DNA from: Marsupella aquatica
Lineage: Eukaryota; Marchantiophyta
Direction of reading: 5' to 3'
NCBI GenBank assembly: GCA_973895155.1
Contig: OZ316895.1
Span: 14,260,001 to 14,324,000, forward strand
Length of the DNA: 64,000 nucleotides
The first letter of the stretch is position 1. Every line of letters begins with the position of its first letter. Both the position numbers and the translations under genes were made by a program. Under the pieces are notes generated by a model that had not been told where the DNA came from, searched no databases, and saw only the letters and a list, made by a program, of their open reading frames with translations. This document shows positions 36,731-49,330 of the stretch, piece after piece.

Positions 36731-37481
36731 TGTTGGGAAAAACCTTCGTCCAGGATCGACACAAGAGTCACATCAACAATGCGCACGCCAACAACTCATG
36801 CACATTCACCATGAGACTACATAGCATATAAGTGGTTCACCCAGATGGGCTACGTCCACTATCATCGAGGAAATCACTAATGATCAAGTCATACATGGTC
36901 CACCATAGCCTCCTCTACGGAGCTCTAAGGTGTATCTCCTTAGAAGACCTCAATGTGTAGAATGAGTTCCACACTGGAACTCTCTAAGGTATTATGTCTA
37001 CTCGAGTGTCACCTGCTTATCAAACGATTTGCACAACAAATATGTATTTACTCTACTAAAATCATTTGTTATCATATGACGGGAACGTGGAGGGACGCTA
37101 TTAGGATTCTATTGCATGTAAGATGAGTATGTTTATTTCTGCTCCCGAAAATATAATTTTTGATCAAGTCTACCGACTAGTCCCTCTGCTTTTGATCAAG
37201 TCCCATAGACTACACCACACACACACACACTTCTACTCGTTGTTGGTGGAGTACTGTCACCACCCCCCTACTCACATGGTCGACCAAACCGTGTAAGGAT
37301 TCCTTAGACACTTCTTGGGGAAAGAACACAATCGTGAACCAGGAAAATATAACTTCACACCAAAACTTGAGGAATCAAACCAAATCCATATCTTTTGGCA
37401 AAAAAAGGGGTAACACATTGCAAGGACAACCCGGCCTCCTGCCGTCTGCCCAACTCCTGCCTCACTGGGGCAAGCGCTACA
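36731..37481 (-). repeat. LTR-like relic on the minus strand (limits uncertain)
   Basis: The segment starts TGTTGGG on the plus strand. It contains GTGGTTCACCCAGATGGG followed by CTACGTCCAC at about 36830, the reverse complement of the block conserved in plant copia LTRs. One pair of limits, 36731-37481, is bounded by CCTCT on both sides and has TG...CA ends. An alternative right end at 37547 (CCAACA) matches the TGTTGG start better but has no target duplication. No internal domain, primer site or partner LTR is visible, so it would be a solo or truncated LTR. Confidence 0.4.
37216..37230. repeat. CA microsatellite
   Basis: About 7.5 uninterrupted CA units. Confidence 0.9.
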
Positions 37482-38436
37482 CCTCTACCTCACTACTCTG
37501 GCTCAAATTCCCCTTCTGGCTATGAGCTAACTTCCCTAACACCAACACTAGACTGAGTTCCCCCCCTCACTACTCAAGGGCTCCCTTATTGGGGAATTTT
37601 TAACCCCCCCTAAATCCCCGAGCGCACCGGCTGCAACCTCGCCCCAATAGCTCGTATTGGGGGATTTAACTCCCCCCTCTACCTTCTCTTAACGCTCCCC
37701 CTGATGGCATCTCCCTCTTCCGGGGTTTAGTGAAAATTAGCGCTCCTCCTCCTAAACCTTATTGGGGTCTCATCAAAACAAAAAGGAACTAAGGGCCTAA
37801 GGGAAACAGGGTGTCCGATTAGACCGGCCCTAGTTTCAAGGTCCCAACATTCTTGCTTGCTGGGGAGTCGTAGGCATAAAAAAAATAAGTGGAGGCCTCC
37901 GGGGCATAGCAACAGAATAAACTAAAAAAAACCAAAAAATGGCTTATTTACAATGGTTAGTTACATGGCACAACCCAATTAAACAACTATCGAGGATTTT
38001 CAGTGACGGGGACCCCGTCACATCGAGTGAGCCACTCCACAAACTGTGCTAGTGTCTAACTAGAGCTAATGCTAACCGCAATTACCCGAGTACAAGGTAG
38101 ACTGAGGCAATACCTAACACCTTCTGTCTGAAGTTGGCTTTGAGGACTGTTGTGATGTTGGCGTTATGGCGTCGGTTGTGGTGTGTCCTAGCCCTTGGCT
38201 TGTATTGTTTTGTGCCCCGCTGGTCTTTGCCTTGGGGGCCATTTTAATAAATTTCCAAGTTTAATTTAAATTAAATTAAATTAAATTAAATTAAATTAAA
38301 TTAAAAAGAAAAAAGAAAAAAGAAAAAGACAAAGAAGAAAGGAAGCAGACATGGGAGTCACCATAGTGAAAAGTTTGTCTAAAGGTAAAACCCATATTTT
38401 TTGGGTGAATACCACACTGACCTGATTGTAACCTCT
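37482..38436. other. Intergenic sequence between LTR relics
   Basis: C-rich blocks near 37560-37700 (CCCCCC runs and repeated 'attgggg') are followed by A/T-rich sequence with a TTAAA microsatellite. No gene is supported. Confidence 0.4.
38266..38305. repeat. TTAAA pentanucleotide microsatellite, 8 units
   Basis: Eight perfect TTAAA units, followed by a purine-only stretch of AAAGAA repeats to about 38340. Confidence 0.95.
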
Positions 38437-38764
38437 TGTTACGAATTGCTCTTAGTCTTGTGACTCAAAGGTTACGGTACTTAGGCTAACCACAGTTAGG
38501 GTCTTAGCTGAGGTTAGGTTAGTCGTGTGTGACCTTGTATATACCAGGGCTAGTGTCGCAGGTGTGGTGTGCTTACTCATTGTAACGGAGCAACTTGAGG
38601 AAGAGGGAGAGCATGTGTGTTCGTCTACTCTTGGAGTAAAGTTTGAGTATTCGTGTGGACGTAGCCTTGGAGAAGAGGTGAACCACGTAGAGATTGTGTC
38701 GACTACGTGTGAATGGTATGAATAATGATTGTATCGTCATGAAGCAAGACGTCATAGTTCAACA
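38437..38764 (+). mobile_element. Solo LTR of a copia family related to the element at 30950
   Basis: 328 bp starting TGTTACGAATTGCTCTTAGTC and ending AGTTCAACA, flanked by a perfect 5-bp duplication CCTCT (38432-38436 and 38765-38769). It shares the order of motifs of the copia LTRs upstream: CTTGTGACTC, CTAACCACAGTTAG, CAGGGCT, GTAACGGAG, GTGGACGTAGCC, GGTGAACCACGTA and GTGTCGACTA. It differs at many positions and by indels, so it is an older insertion or another subfamily. The internal part has been lost, as expected from recombination between the two LTRs. Confidence 0.9.
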
Positions 38765-38769
38765 CCTCT

Positions 38770-41700
38770 ATGGTACCTCCTCGACTAACATCGGGATCTC
38801 TTGTTAAGCTTGAGGCACCTTAGATCAAGGACGGTTTGCCCTAGACTAGGGTATTCGTCATGCTCGGGACCTGGATTAATAACTTGCCTGGACCAGTTGC
38901 CCAAATCATGCCTTGACTCACAGAGATGACTGATTGAATTGCCATCCACCCCATCTCACCTTGCTCTTACAAGGCGGATCTATCCCACAAATAGTCATCC
39001 AACACCTCAACAAACCTTGCTGCCTGCTTGGATGTAATCCTCTTTCCATGTGTACCTTGCCTGCATAAATGCACATCTACTGATGGCCTCTTAATTGGTT
39101 GGCACCTATTTTTGCTTCTTCAACCCACTTATAATAGCCTATATAGCATGTTCATCATGAACATGCTTTGTTTTTTGTCTTGTAGTGATATGTGTAAGAG
39201 ATCTAGTTTTTTACAATAAAATACAATAATAGAAGTATAGTATATGCAAAGAAAAGAGTATCTTTTAACAATGAGTGGGATACGTCAACTGTAGAAGTAG
39301 GGCACAAGCAAAGAAATACACATAATGATCTGGAAAAGTACAAGTCATATGATATAAAGATATTTAATAGTTGTGCACATAAGGTACACATACTCACTTG
39401 CTTGAGATAATGACAATCAAAACCATAACTTTAGTAAAACCAGTCATGCGGGGAAACTTAATACACTAGTGGTTCACACTTCTCAGATTCATTTCTCTTG
39501 GTCATGAGAACTTGTAAAACTTCTTCACATTTCTGGTAGAATTTTAAAATTAGCGGTAAAGTATATGCTTAGGATAAAAATGATTAAAAAGTGAAGAGGG
39601 GTGTCAAAATGAGGTCAAAATACTCTAGGAGAGCAAAAAAATTAAAAGGGGTCCAATATTTATTCCTAATCTATATAACACAAATGATACATCTAGAAAG
39701 GCACATTGAAATAAAAATATAAGACTGAAAATTTGAATAAGACAAAATCTGAAAGGTGGATTCACCATTATAGGAGCATCAAAATTTAGATAGCCTATAA
39801 ATGGTTTTTTTTTTTAAGTCACCCCTGGCATTTACCATAGCCCAGCCACTATGATCACTCCCTTTTTCTTTTCATTTGTCCATTCACCTTACTTTATAGC
39901 CTACCATGTCTTTAAAATTTACTCTCATAACTTCTCCCTGGAATGATAGCATATGGTGCCTTTTGCATAATATTTGACAAAGTTGAATTTCCCATGTCTT
40001 GGAAAGGAGTGAGTGAAACAACTCCTCTCCCTTCACTTTACACTGCCACTAACAAACCACTAAACCTAAGCTGTTCCTCATCCAATTCAGCGTCCTAATC
40101 CAAATTCAACATTTACGTCATATAAAGTATTCCCTAAATATGATGTAAGTATTTATATCATATTCAGTATTTGCATCATATAAAGTATCCCCAGGAAAAT
40201 ACTTGATGGGGCCACTCTAATGAAAGATATTCCTGATGAGCCCCTAACTTTTCAAATATACTTAATGGGGCCCCTTGTCCCTGTAACCCTTTCTCAGCAC
40301 CTGTTATATTTAGAGTTTCCATTTTTTAATTGTAATGTACTATACAACTTTATAAGTCAGTCCACAAGATGTACTGTCTAGAAGCAATTTAATATACTTT
40401 TGTTTAGAAATACTTATAGAATTTATGGACTAAGTATTTAGCACTTCTAACTCACATTTAGCTGCCCATATTCACTTGTTTCATGTTTTGAAATATCTCT
40501 ACAAGGGAAGTAGTCCTTAAGGCACATAAGTTTTGCTCTTTTTGCTTCTTTCTCTCAATTGTTTGGAATTATTCATAACTGAAAGCATTTCTCCAAAGCA
40601 TAGTTTCACCTGAACTTTAGGAAGGTGAACCAATGGGTTTGGGTGCTATCTGGGTGGTGCCATTTTTTATAAGTTGTTTTTTGCAAATAACTCATGTGGT
40701 ACTTTAGACAATTCTTTGATACTTTTCCAAAACATGTTTGCAAATATTCACCTTAGACGGGAGCATTTCCTTGGTGTCATTTTTGTGATTTTTTTAAGAT
40801 GTGAGCACCTAGGTAGAGTATATCAGGCAATTTATGCAAGTATTTTCCTGAAAGTATTCCAGCACGATTTCCAAAGTAAGCTCCCCGGTAATACTAAGCT
40901 CCGCATAATACATGCCCACCAAATAAACTTGGGTTCCTTATTGTGGGGGGGGGGGGGGGGGGGGGACGGGGTTGAAGGGGAGGATAACACAGTCTTCTCA
41001 CGACCTCCGCATAGTATGAGATTTCCAATAAACGCTTTGTTAATTGTGAGACCTAAAAATCTATGTGTATTTTTTGTAACGCAGGAAAAGTATTCATTCC
41101 ACATTTTGAGACTACTCTCACTCCCCGCTTCGTTTCTATTACTCTTTGCTCTTACTCAGATTTATTTTCATAATTGTAGAAGAAAGGCATGAGAGTGTAC
41201 ACTCATCAGGAATAGTCTCAAACCTGAACTTGAAGGACCCTAACTTAGTATGGTATCATAGTAGTTATAGGCTACCAAATTCATGGTCCATAACTTATAT
41301 CCATAAAGATATATCCATAAAGATTGGTCATACGCAGGTAAATCCCAGAACCCTGTGAAAAAGAAATGGCCATTTGTTTATGGCCAAAAGCCATATCCAT
41401 AACTATGAAGCTTTGAGGCCCCTCATCTTTTCCTTTGGTGAGGCTACTTTGTAAGAATTAACATGCGACGTCAGGGCCGCATATGAAAGGTGCAGCAAGT
41501 ATCATCCAGTGAGGGTGAGGACTAGGACAGGTACGAAATTTTGCACGAGTTGTGATTGATGTTGTCTACCTTGAGCTGATGATAGGCTACTTCTGGTGAT
41601 CATTTGCAACGTAAGTCAGTGTTCCAGAAAGACACTGGAGGAGACATTCCTTCCTAGCAAATGGGGAGATTTCCAATCTCTGCAAATTTTCCGCATTGTG

Positions 41701-44430
41701 TCAGTTTATAGCGCTCGTTCCCTGATTTCGAGATCTATAACCAATACACATTCTCATTGTGTTATCCAGTCTAAATGACACAATGCAAATATTTATTGAT
41801 TCTAGAGCTCAAATTTACCGTCAACAAACGGTGCAGCATTATGTCCAATCTTATGCAATCTTATGCCTGCTTGCAAGTCAGTGCAGAAAGTCTCGAGCAT
41901 TACAATATCGCCCATCCGCAATTTAAAATTCGCACACATTGAGGTTGTTGTAGAATTCGTTTGAGGAGATGCTGACCTCTGAAATCGGACTTACTGCTCC
42001 TGCCAGTCACACCAATTTCCTTTCAGATGATGGCATACCAGTTGAAATTACTCTGGAACTCTCTGGTCAGTAAGAAGATGACAGGGCTTTCAATTGAGAG
42101 GCCAGCCTATAGTCTGACAGACAACTCGTGTCCAGGACACCACTTTCTCCTCACATTTCGTCCCAACATTTATTTAGAAAGGAGCTGTGATCGAATCTCT
42201 GTAAGACCAGAAAAACAACAGTATTCTAGCAGGATAGGTTCCTGCTACGGGCCCGAGCAGACGAGTAAGGGACCAACCTCATTGGATTTAGGCTCACCAG
42301 GAGTCGCCTGCATCTCCCCTTCAGTGAAAATTTCCCCACCGCGTTTGTGACTTCCAGGGGATGAATGGGATAACAATGGTTCTTTACAGCAAGAAATTTG
42401 GGTTACGTAGGCCATATCTCACACTCGAATTTGAGCAAGATTATATTTATACTTCTCCCGCCACCAACAGGAACAACTTAAGCAAGCTTACAGCTTGTGT
42501 CCACCAATTCCATAAGATCTCGTACCTGCTTCTAGCATATTCATCAGTTTCGTACATTTCATCATTACAACACTAAAAAGATTTAGTACACTGCATGTGT
42601 CCAGATGGTAGTCCTCTGCTTAAGAACAACGAAAACTCAATGACATTTTCAGTGCAAGGCTAGGCGTGGAATTGTCGCCTATATGCAAACGTATGCATAC
42701 TGATAAAAGTCGGAATATACACAGTTCATAGGTGAGATGCAACACCAGATGTCAGAAGCCATGACTAAAATACTTACAACAGAGGGGATGGACGCGATGA
42801 ATGAAACTTTCAAGTCCACGATCTAATCCAGAATTAGGTTCGTACTTGATATGGGTAAAATTGTGGCATCTTTGTCATGAAGTTCATATTCGGCGATGTT
42901 GGAGGTCCTGAAACTTTCTATAATCGAATCAGAGGAGTATCAAATTAAACGACTGCCACGGTCTCACCCGTGACATACCCGTTTGGAGATCTCGAACCCT
43001 CAAAAACGAACAGCATGGAAGATCTATGAGCAAACAGGAACCAAACAAAAACGAGAGTGAAGTTTGACCACACTTTCATGTACCCACCAAACGGAAGAGA
43101 AACTATCAATCATTCTGGGAATTCGACGAAATGGACCCACCCATCTTTACTTAAAAACTTCCACTGACCGCAACCTCACGAGAATAAGTGCAGAAGATCA
43201 ACTAACTGAAACAATTATGAACTCAACTCACCAGTCGTATTCCACCGCTGTGTCCATGTAGACTCTTATGCTCCAGGAGGCATGCGCCAATTCAACGGAA
43301 GTATTGCAGAACACTTAGGACTACGATGGTTTGCAGCGTTCCAGGATCTCCTCCATCAAAGTAGCTTATGGAAAAAGAGGTTCGAAGGAATCTGAATCTG
43401 ACTTCTCACACCTCTACGATACATCCATGGTCGGTTGAACCTAGTCGTTGGTACAGGACAGGCCTGCATCTGAGAATATCGACAACATACAACGAGCCAA
43501 CTCAATCGTTGAAACCCTACTTTGCCAATGAATACCGTTTAGCTAATTAAGGGGAGTTCTGTACAACACGGACCAACTATTCAGACTCGATGACATTGGA
43601 ACTTCACTAGACAATATGCCAGTGCAAGAAGAACCTATCACCAAGAAGCTCGAAGTTCATATGAGCCCAAACCAAGGGACTAACGTCAGGATTTAAGTTG
43701 ACGAGTTGGGCCCTTCCAGTAATAGCTACTGCCTTAATTACCGAGACCATAGACCCCAACCAAACGCACAAGAAGCAAAAATTGAAAACTTCATGAACAC
43801 CCCTGGCACTGCTTGCTGGGGACGAAATTACTATAAATTTGCCAACTTAATCATAAGAAACAGCCAACCATTCAACACGCTTATCAAAGATGCAGTGGGA
43901 CTCAGATGTTAAGGTGAGAAATTATAGTTGGACATTGTTGAAATCCTCCACACCAAGTACAGACATTCAGTCGGCAGATCTCACATAACTACCCTTTATT
44001 TGTACAATACAGATACATGGTACACATCTGATATCAGGTATTCCATTCACCCGACTCTACAACTCAAGAGACCTACAACCTCTCACAAACCCCAGACAAA
44101 AAGGGAAACTACAACGTACTTTAGATCAAAACTAAAACCTAACTACCCAGCCCTTTTTGTCCTCACCAGTTACCTACTCTTGACAAGGGTATGGAGTGCA
44201 ATAGCTTTGAAAAGAATCACTCCGTATAAGACCTATATTTAGAGCCCCTACCACCAGCTACAGTACAAAATGGCATGCTGTAATTGCTGCCTTGGCGAAA
44301 TACCATGACAACAAAAGTCACATGGGAAAGGCATACCTGACAGGTTGCACAAATGGCCTATATAGCTACAATGTTCTCAGAAAAACTCCATCTTTTGGGG
44401 ATTTTTCTCCAGTTCGGATGCTCAGAATAC
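38770..44430. other. Long intergenic stretch with a 21-base G run; no gene recognised
   Basis: About 5.7 kb of mostly A/T-rich sequence. A run of 21 G residues occupies 40945-40965. A minus-strand frame at 41104-40832 hints at retroelement debris but shows no diagnostic motif. Plus-strand frames over 42000-44250 (60-107 codons) look like chance. The end next to 44430 should contain the 3' UTR of the phosphatase gene. Confidence 0.45.
40945..40965. repeat. Poly(G) run, 21 bases
   Basis: Twenty-one consecutive G residues. The strand can form G-quadruplexes, and such runs are often misread, so the true length is uncertain. Confidence 0.8.
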
Positions 44431-46808
44431 TTAAGAGAATCGATCCAAGGGGTCTCCTCTATTTGTTAAATATGGCATTTCAGCAGCAGCAGCTATTTTT
44501 CCACGCAGGTTGAATCGTTTTGCAATGATTGGTCGTACATCATCGACACCAACGAGGGTCTCCAGAAACGGTAATAAGGTATTCAGAGCACTATCGGAGC
44601 GATCATCGAACCAGCTCTCAATAGGAATACCATTATCGACCTGAAAGCCGTAAGCCTGGGACATGCCACACGAATTCCATCAGTATATTATCGATAAGCT
44701 ACCTCCTCGCAATGCTTCGGAAGATTTCCGTCATGAACCACAAGAGGAGAACTTTCAACATGTCTGAAAGAAGACACAAGAAAGTCACAAACGTGAAGAC
44801 CGCACAAGAAATTGAATACCGACCTTCGCACAACACTGCCACCTAACATTAATCGCATCGAATAGGACCCCAAATCAACATTTGACAGTCCGAGATCCTG
44901 ATGTCTGCAACTAACGAACTAAGATTTTTCTTTTAATATATTACAAAAACTCGAAACCCAGGCACTGACCAGTAAAGAGTATCACCCTGAAGGACCAAAA
45001 GGCTTCATGCCGTTTAGATGATTAGTACCTGAGGAGAGTTATCTATGATGGCGACCTTTGAAAGGTCCCGACCAAGAATGGTTAGATCTTTCAAATAGTT
45101 TCCCCTGACAAATACACAAGAGTCTCGAAATATGCGATGTCGAATCAGCTTGCGTTTAGGATCCAAAACATTCAGTAGCTGTTCTGCATAAACACTCTGA
45201 CTGGCTGTGAAAACGATGATCTCAAAAAGCTGTGCCACGCGTTCCATAAACTCTTGCAGGTGCGGTCTCCTTCGTACGTAGACCATGTGTTCTTGGTAAT
45301 CGAAGTGAACAGGGAAACTAAAATCGGCGTCATCACAAAGCTCCAAAGTCGAATGTACCAACGTCTCTGTTACACCAGAAAAGCGGACAGGTAAGTTCCT
45401 GAATTGTTTTCTCACCAGTTCACCCCAACAGGATATTCAGAAGATACTACCGAAAATTTTTCGCAGTCAGTGACTCAGGTTGGCATAGCTTAACTCCACA
45501 ACTACTTTCGGTGAAACATATTCAGCCAAAGTATGCCCATAGTCCACCTACACTATCGCCCATACAGAACGTTCTCAACGGACCCAAAACTAAATTCCAA
45601 TACACGAACTAGGTGATAACAAAGATTCATCACTCCATCACGCCGTCGCCGATGGCCCAAATACCCAACACAGTCATTACGATAATTGTTGTCTTCAGTG
45701 ATAGAACTCTACGACTGTACTCACCATCAAGATCCAAAACCAGAGTAATGGGTGGACTCCGTCGTGTTTGCCGCGGTAGCAAGAGAGGCCGACTTGGTGG
45801 GACCACTTCCGAGAGACTTGGAAGCCGCTTGATGAAGAGGTACGGATCGATGTCCTCAAACTCGTCATCTTCTTCGACGACCACTTGCCTTTCGTGGCTC
45901 CCCTCATCGTTACATTCCAACGATTTTGCCTGCTCCACGGCTAGAAACATGTCCGCGTCATCGGAGGCCAAGACGTCTGTGTCGCATTGAGCACGATCCT
46001 GGGGAGACCTCTCGTCATCACCCACGGCTCTGTCGTCCAGCGGATCCCAATCGATGCAATCGCCAGTAGCGTCAACAAAAGGAGCAACACAATTCTCCGA
46101 TGAGGGTTTCATACTCAAAGACTGATCTTCAGCGGAAGATAAACCCACACAACAATCGAATCTACACGCAGCTATGTCTTCCGCAGAGCTTGTCATCTGG
46201 ATAGAACAAGGAGTCATAATCGAGTCTTCATGAGCACTGTCATCCCACGAGGGAGTGGGGACTTCTACAGATGTGGTAGCATCCGCGGAACAGTGAGAGG
46301 TATCCTTTAAAGAAGTGCAGGTGGTAGTCTCGGTGGAGATGATAATATCTTCTGATATCTTGAACTCTACTGCTGTGTTCGGCTCCACTGATGTACTGGG
46401 CTCGTCTTGTGCTGTAGCCTGCACTGACTCGACTCTCTCTTCCGGCATCTCCACTTGTTGAACTGCAAAGCACCCGAAAGCTCACGGTCAAAATTCAAAT
46501 AAGAAGTTCACATTACGAATATTGCTTTCGTCGCTACTGTACACGCTCCCGTCCCGTTGCAAGCTTAGCAGACACGCCATGCAAGAGATCGATATGACAA
46601 GAAATGCTGCATATTGCCACGACACAACATTTCCAGAGCCAATCGTGGGAGCTCGTAATGAGAACAGGGAGTAAACTTCCTTACCAATCCTGCGCTTACG
46701 GACGGATGACCTAATGAGAGCCGCTGCAACTTCCTTCTTTTTCTGCCAGAAACTCGTTTCCTTTCTCCGCTTCTTACTACCGCAAGGGGCATGATCTCGT
46801 TCAGACAT
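44431..46808 (-). CDS. FCP1/SCP-type CTD small phosphatase-like protein (4 coding exons, about 474 aa)
   Basis: HAD-superfamily serine phosphatase of the CTDSPL2/SSP group; relatives dephosphorylate the RNA polymerase II C-terminal repeat and some other proteins, so a nuclear role is likely. Exons (minus): 46808-46685, 46462-45725, 45366-45029, 44655-44431, joined in one frame. The nucleophile motif LVLDLDETLVHST is itself split by an intron (GAT G / AG ACG) between 45725 and 45366. Further family motifs are [69 protein letters not shown] and [10 protein letters not shown]. The N-terminal 240 or so residues are acidic and Ser/Thr rich, preceded by a basic stretch (KKRRK, VRKRR) that could be a nuclear localisation signal. 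The start is uncertain: ATGs at 46841 and 46910 are in frame upstream, and an exon further upstream is possible. Confidence 0.93.
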
Positions 46809-48500
46809 TCGGGGACAATACTTCCTTTCTCTCACCCTCATGATAGGCAGACTCGAAAGTGACGTCTGGACGAACATCTGCCGTGCTTGGAACCTGTCCA
46901 AACAACACATCAAGCATAGAGCACCACGGAGTGTAACAGCGAGCTCCTCCCTCTTTCACTCTGGACACCCACCCCCACTTCGTAACACCCCTCAAGCTGC
47001 AGGTTGTATCTCACCGGCGCAGCGCTTCCTTCGAGACTCCGCCAGACAAAGCTACATCGCTTGCTTGCCCCTTCGCAACAACTGCGGCTTCCCTGGGAAC
47101 AGGCACACGATCTGATTCATCTCCCAGCCCGAGTACGTGCATCATACGACAAGCTTCTACAGAGCATTCACATTCCACCCATCCCAGCAAAACCACACAT
47201 CAACCTTGCAAAGTCTATGCTACCGCCACTTCTATCCTGTCACGAGAGCTAGCCTGGGAATACATTCATCGTACCCAACTCAACCGTAGGGACTCCTCTA
47301 TCATCCCACCTCACTCACTCCCTCCTCAGCGGAACACTTTCATCATGGGCAACTGCGTTCTCCGGACATCAGACCGAACGCCCCATCCACAAGGCGTCAC
47401 ATTATTAAACAGGACGATGATTACTGGCAGCTACGAGTTACCTGCGCTCCCGCCCCGTTGCAAGCTGAGCTTTTCCCTTCCCAAAGTGCCACCTCCAAAC
47501 CCTAGCATGGTCGCAAAACGTCCACCACCTCCCGGTCGGCGAGCGCAAAATTTCTGGGAAGAACAAACAGCACGACGCTCGTCGACGAAGGTCGTCGAAC
47601 AACCAAAACCCCCTCCAACGCCGGATGCCACAAGCAAGCGCGCAACGAGACACACACACACCGAGTCACGAACCCGTCAATGCCACAAGTCTCGCTCGCG
47701 TCGCGATAGTAATAGTAGTGCTGCACTACACTAGATCGTCGTTCTTCCGATCGTTCCCACGACGGCGGCCCCCGCAAACGGCGGGCGACTGCAAAACCTG
47801 CCACCAGGAGAAGCTCTCTACAAAAGACAACGGGCTGATGACGAGAGCGAGGCTCGAGGACGGGAGAGGAGCGAGAGATCTGCGCGAGAAGCTAGAGAAG
47901 CGAGAAATGCATCCACAATCGTCGGAGAAGCGGCGAACGAATCCGATTAAAATGAAAGAAGCGCGACTGTGCCACCGCAAGCAGCACATCAGCAGTGTGA
48001 CGAAGCGATGAAGGGATTCATTCCTCGTGGAAAAGCCGAACAACGGCGGCCAGATGGGTACGTACTGAAGGAGTGGACCTGGGGGCGAATCCAGACCGCC
48101 CCCACGACCGAGCAAACGTTCTCGTTGGCCGTATGTCTTCCGAATCGACTCGCTCCTGGGGCGTGGGAGCGATGGAGAGAGCTCGAACTGCGACTGCGCC
48201 GCAACTGCCGTCGGTTCGTTGCCTCTGGCCGTCATGGTTCTCCCGAACGCCGTTGCTGTCACTCCTGCTTGACCGCGCAAGCTTATCGCTAACTGAGCTC
48301 GGTCGACTGTGTCCCGTACTGTTCTGTGGTGTACTGCGTAAGGCACGGTTACGGCCACGTCTGCAACGCTTCGGCTTGAACATGCTTGGATTGCTTTGCT
48401 GCGTGTTGTTTTCCCCCCCTTTTTCTAGCAAGCTTCTACGGGTGGCTTTACGAGACGTTGGGACACTACTACGGTAGTGCCTTCTTCTCACAATATGTTT
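46809..48500. other. G+C-rich upstream region of the phosphatase gene
   Basis: It should hold the promoter and leader of the minus-strand phosphatase gene. Many frames are open for 70-210 codons on both strands because of the base composition (for example 48358-47726, minus); none looks like a known protein. A minus-strand GCGCAG followed by GTAACT near 47445 is a good splice donor and could end a leader exon. Confidence 0.45.
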
Positions 48501-48734
48501 CATTTTTTGTCTTGTAGTGATGCAAGCAAAATGAAGGGCTACTTCTTGTTCTAACCATAGCTTCTAGACCAAAACTTTTTTGAAATGCAATTCAATAAAT
48601 ACAAACAGCTTGAATGAAGGAGACAAAGTTTGAAAATGTTTCCACCACTTTTGACAAAATAATTTATCCATGTCAGCAGTTCCTTTTGGCGCGTTGCTGA
48701 CCATGTAGGGGATGGTAGACTTGTCATTAATTCT

Positions 48735-49330
48735 AGTCATTGATCTTTGCCGAAGCAAAAAGGACGGACCAACTTACAGGTTTGGAAGGAGGTCTCATTC
48801 CAGCTGGTGACTCTCGAGAAACTAAATTTCCAATTTGGCATTGATCTTGGTCAAAGCAATAAAGAGGGACCAGTCTACACAGCTTAGAGTTTCCAAAAAG
48901 ATCTCATCCCAGCTAATGACAGTCCAAAAATGAAAATTACAACTTGTCATTGATCTTTGTCAAAGCAATGAAGAGGGACCATTCTATGGAGCTCAAAGGT
49001 TTGTAAAGAGATCTCATCCCAGCTGATGACTCTCCAAAAACTAGAATCCCAACTACAGTAGTCATTGATCGTTGTCAAAGCCTTAAATAGGGACAGTATA
49101 TGGAGCTTAAAGGTTTGGAAGGAATTCTCATCCCAGCTGGACTGTTCAAAAATAGAATTCCAACTTGTCATTCATCTTTGTCAAAGCAATAACGAGAGAC
49201 TGTTCTATGGGAGCTTCAAGGTCGGGAAGAAGGTCTCATCCCAGCTGATGACTCTTCAAACCAAAATTCCAATCTGTCATCGATCTTTGTCAAAGTAATA
49301 AAGAAGCGATGGAGACCATTGGCACAGTGT
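48735..49330. repeat. Tandem repeat, about 104-116 bp unit, about 5.5 copies
   Basis: Units begin with GTCATTGATCTTTGTCAAAG or variants near 48735, 48839, 48943, 49059, 49166 and 49276. Each contains GGGACC, TCTCATCCCAGCTGATGACT and an A-rich tail. Units differ by substitutions and small indels. One detached unit is at about 50445-50550, and both it and the last unit lead into AGACCAYTGGCACAG, so the array once extended into that sequence. Confidence 0.85.

Noticed and set aside
40832-41104. 90-codon minus-strand frame that reads through the poly(G) run as a proline tract
   Set aside because: Looks vaguely like retroelement debris but has no diagnostic motif, and its length depends on an unreliable homopolymer.
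47726-48358. 210-codon minus-strand frame in the phosphatase upstream region
   Set aside because: Low-complexity Arg/Ser-rich translation in a G+C-rich patch with equally open frames on the other strand; no domain recognised.
48735-49330. Evenly spaced repeats as a CRISPR-like array
   Set aside because: The whole 104-116 bp unit is repeated, without unique spacers, and the genome is a plant's.
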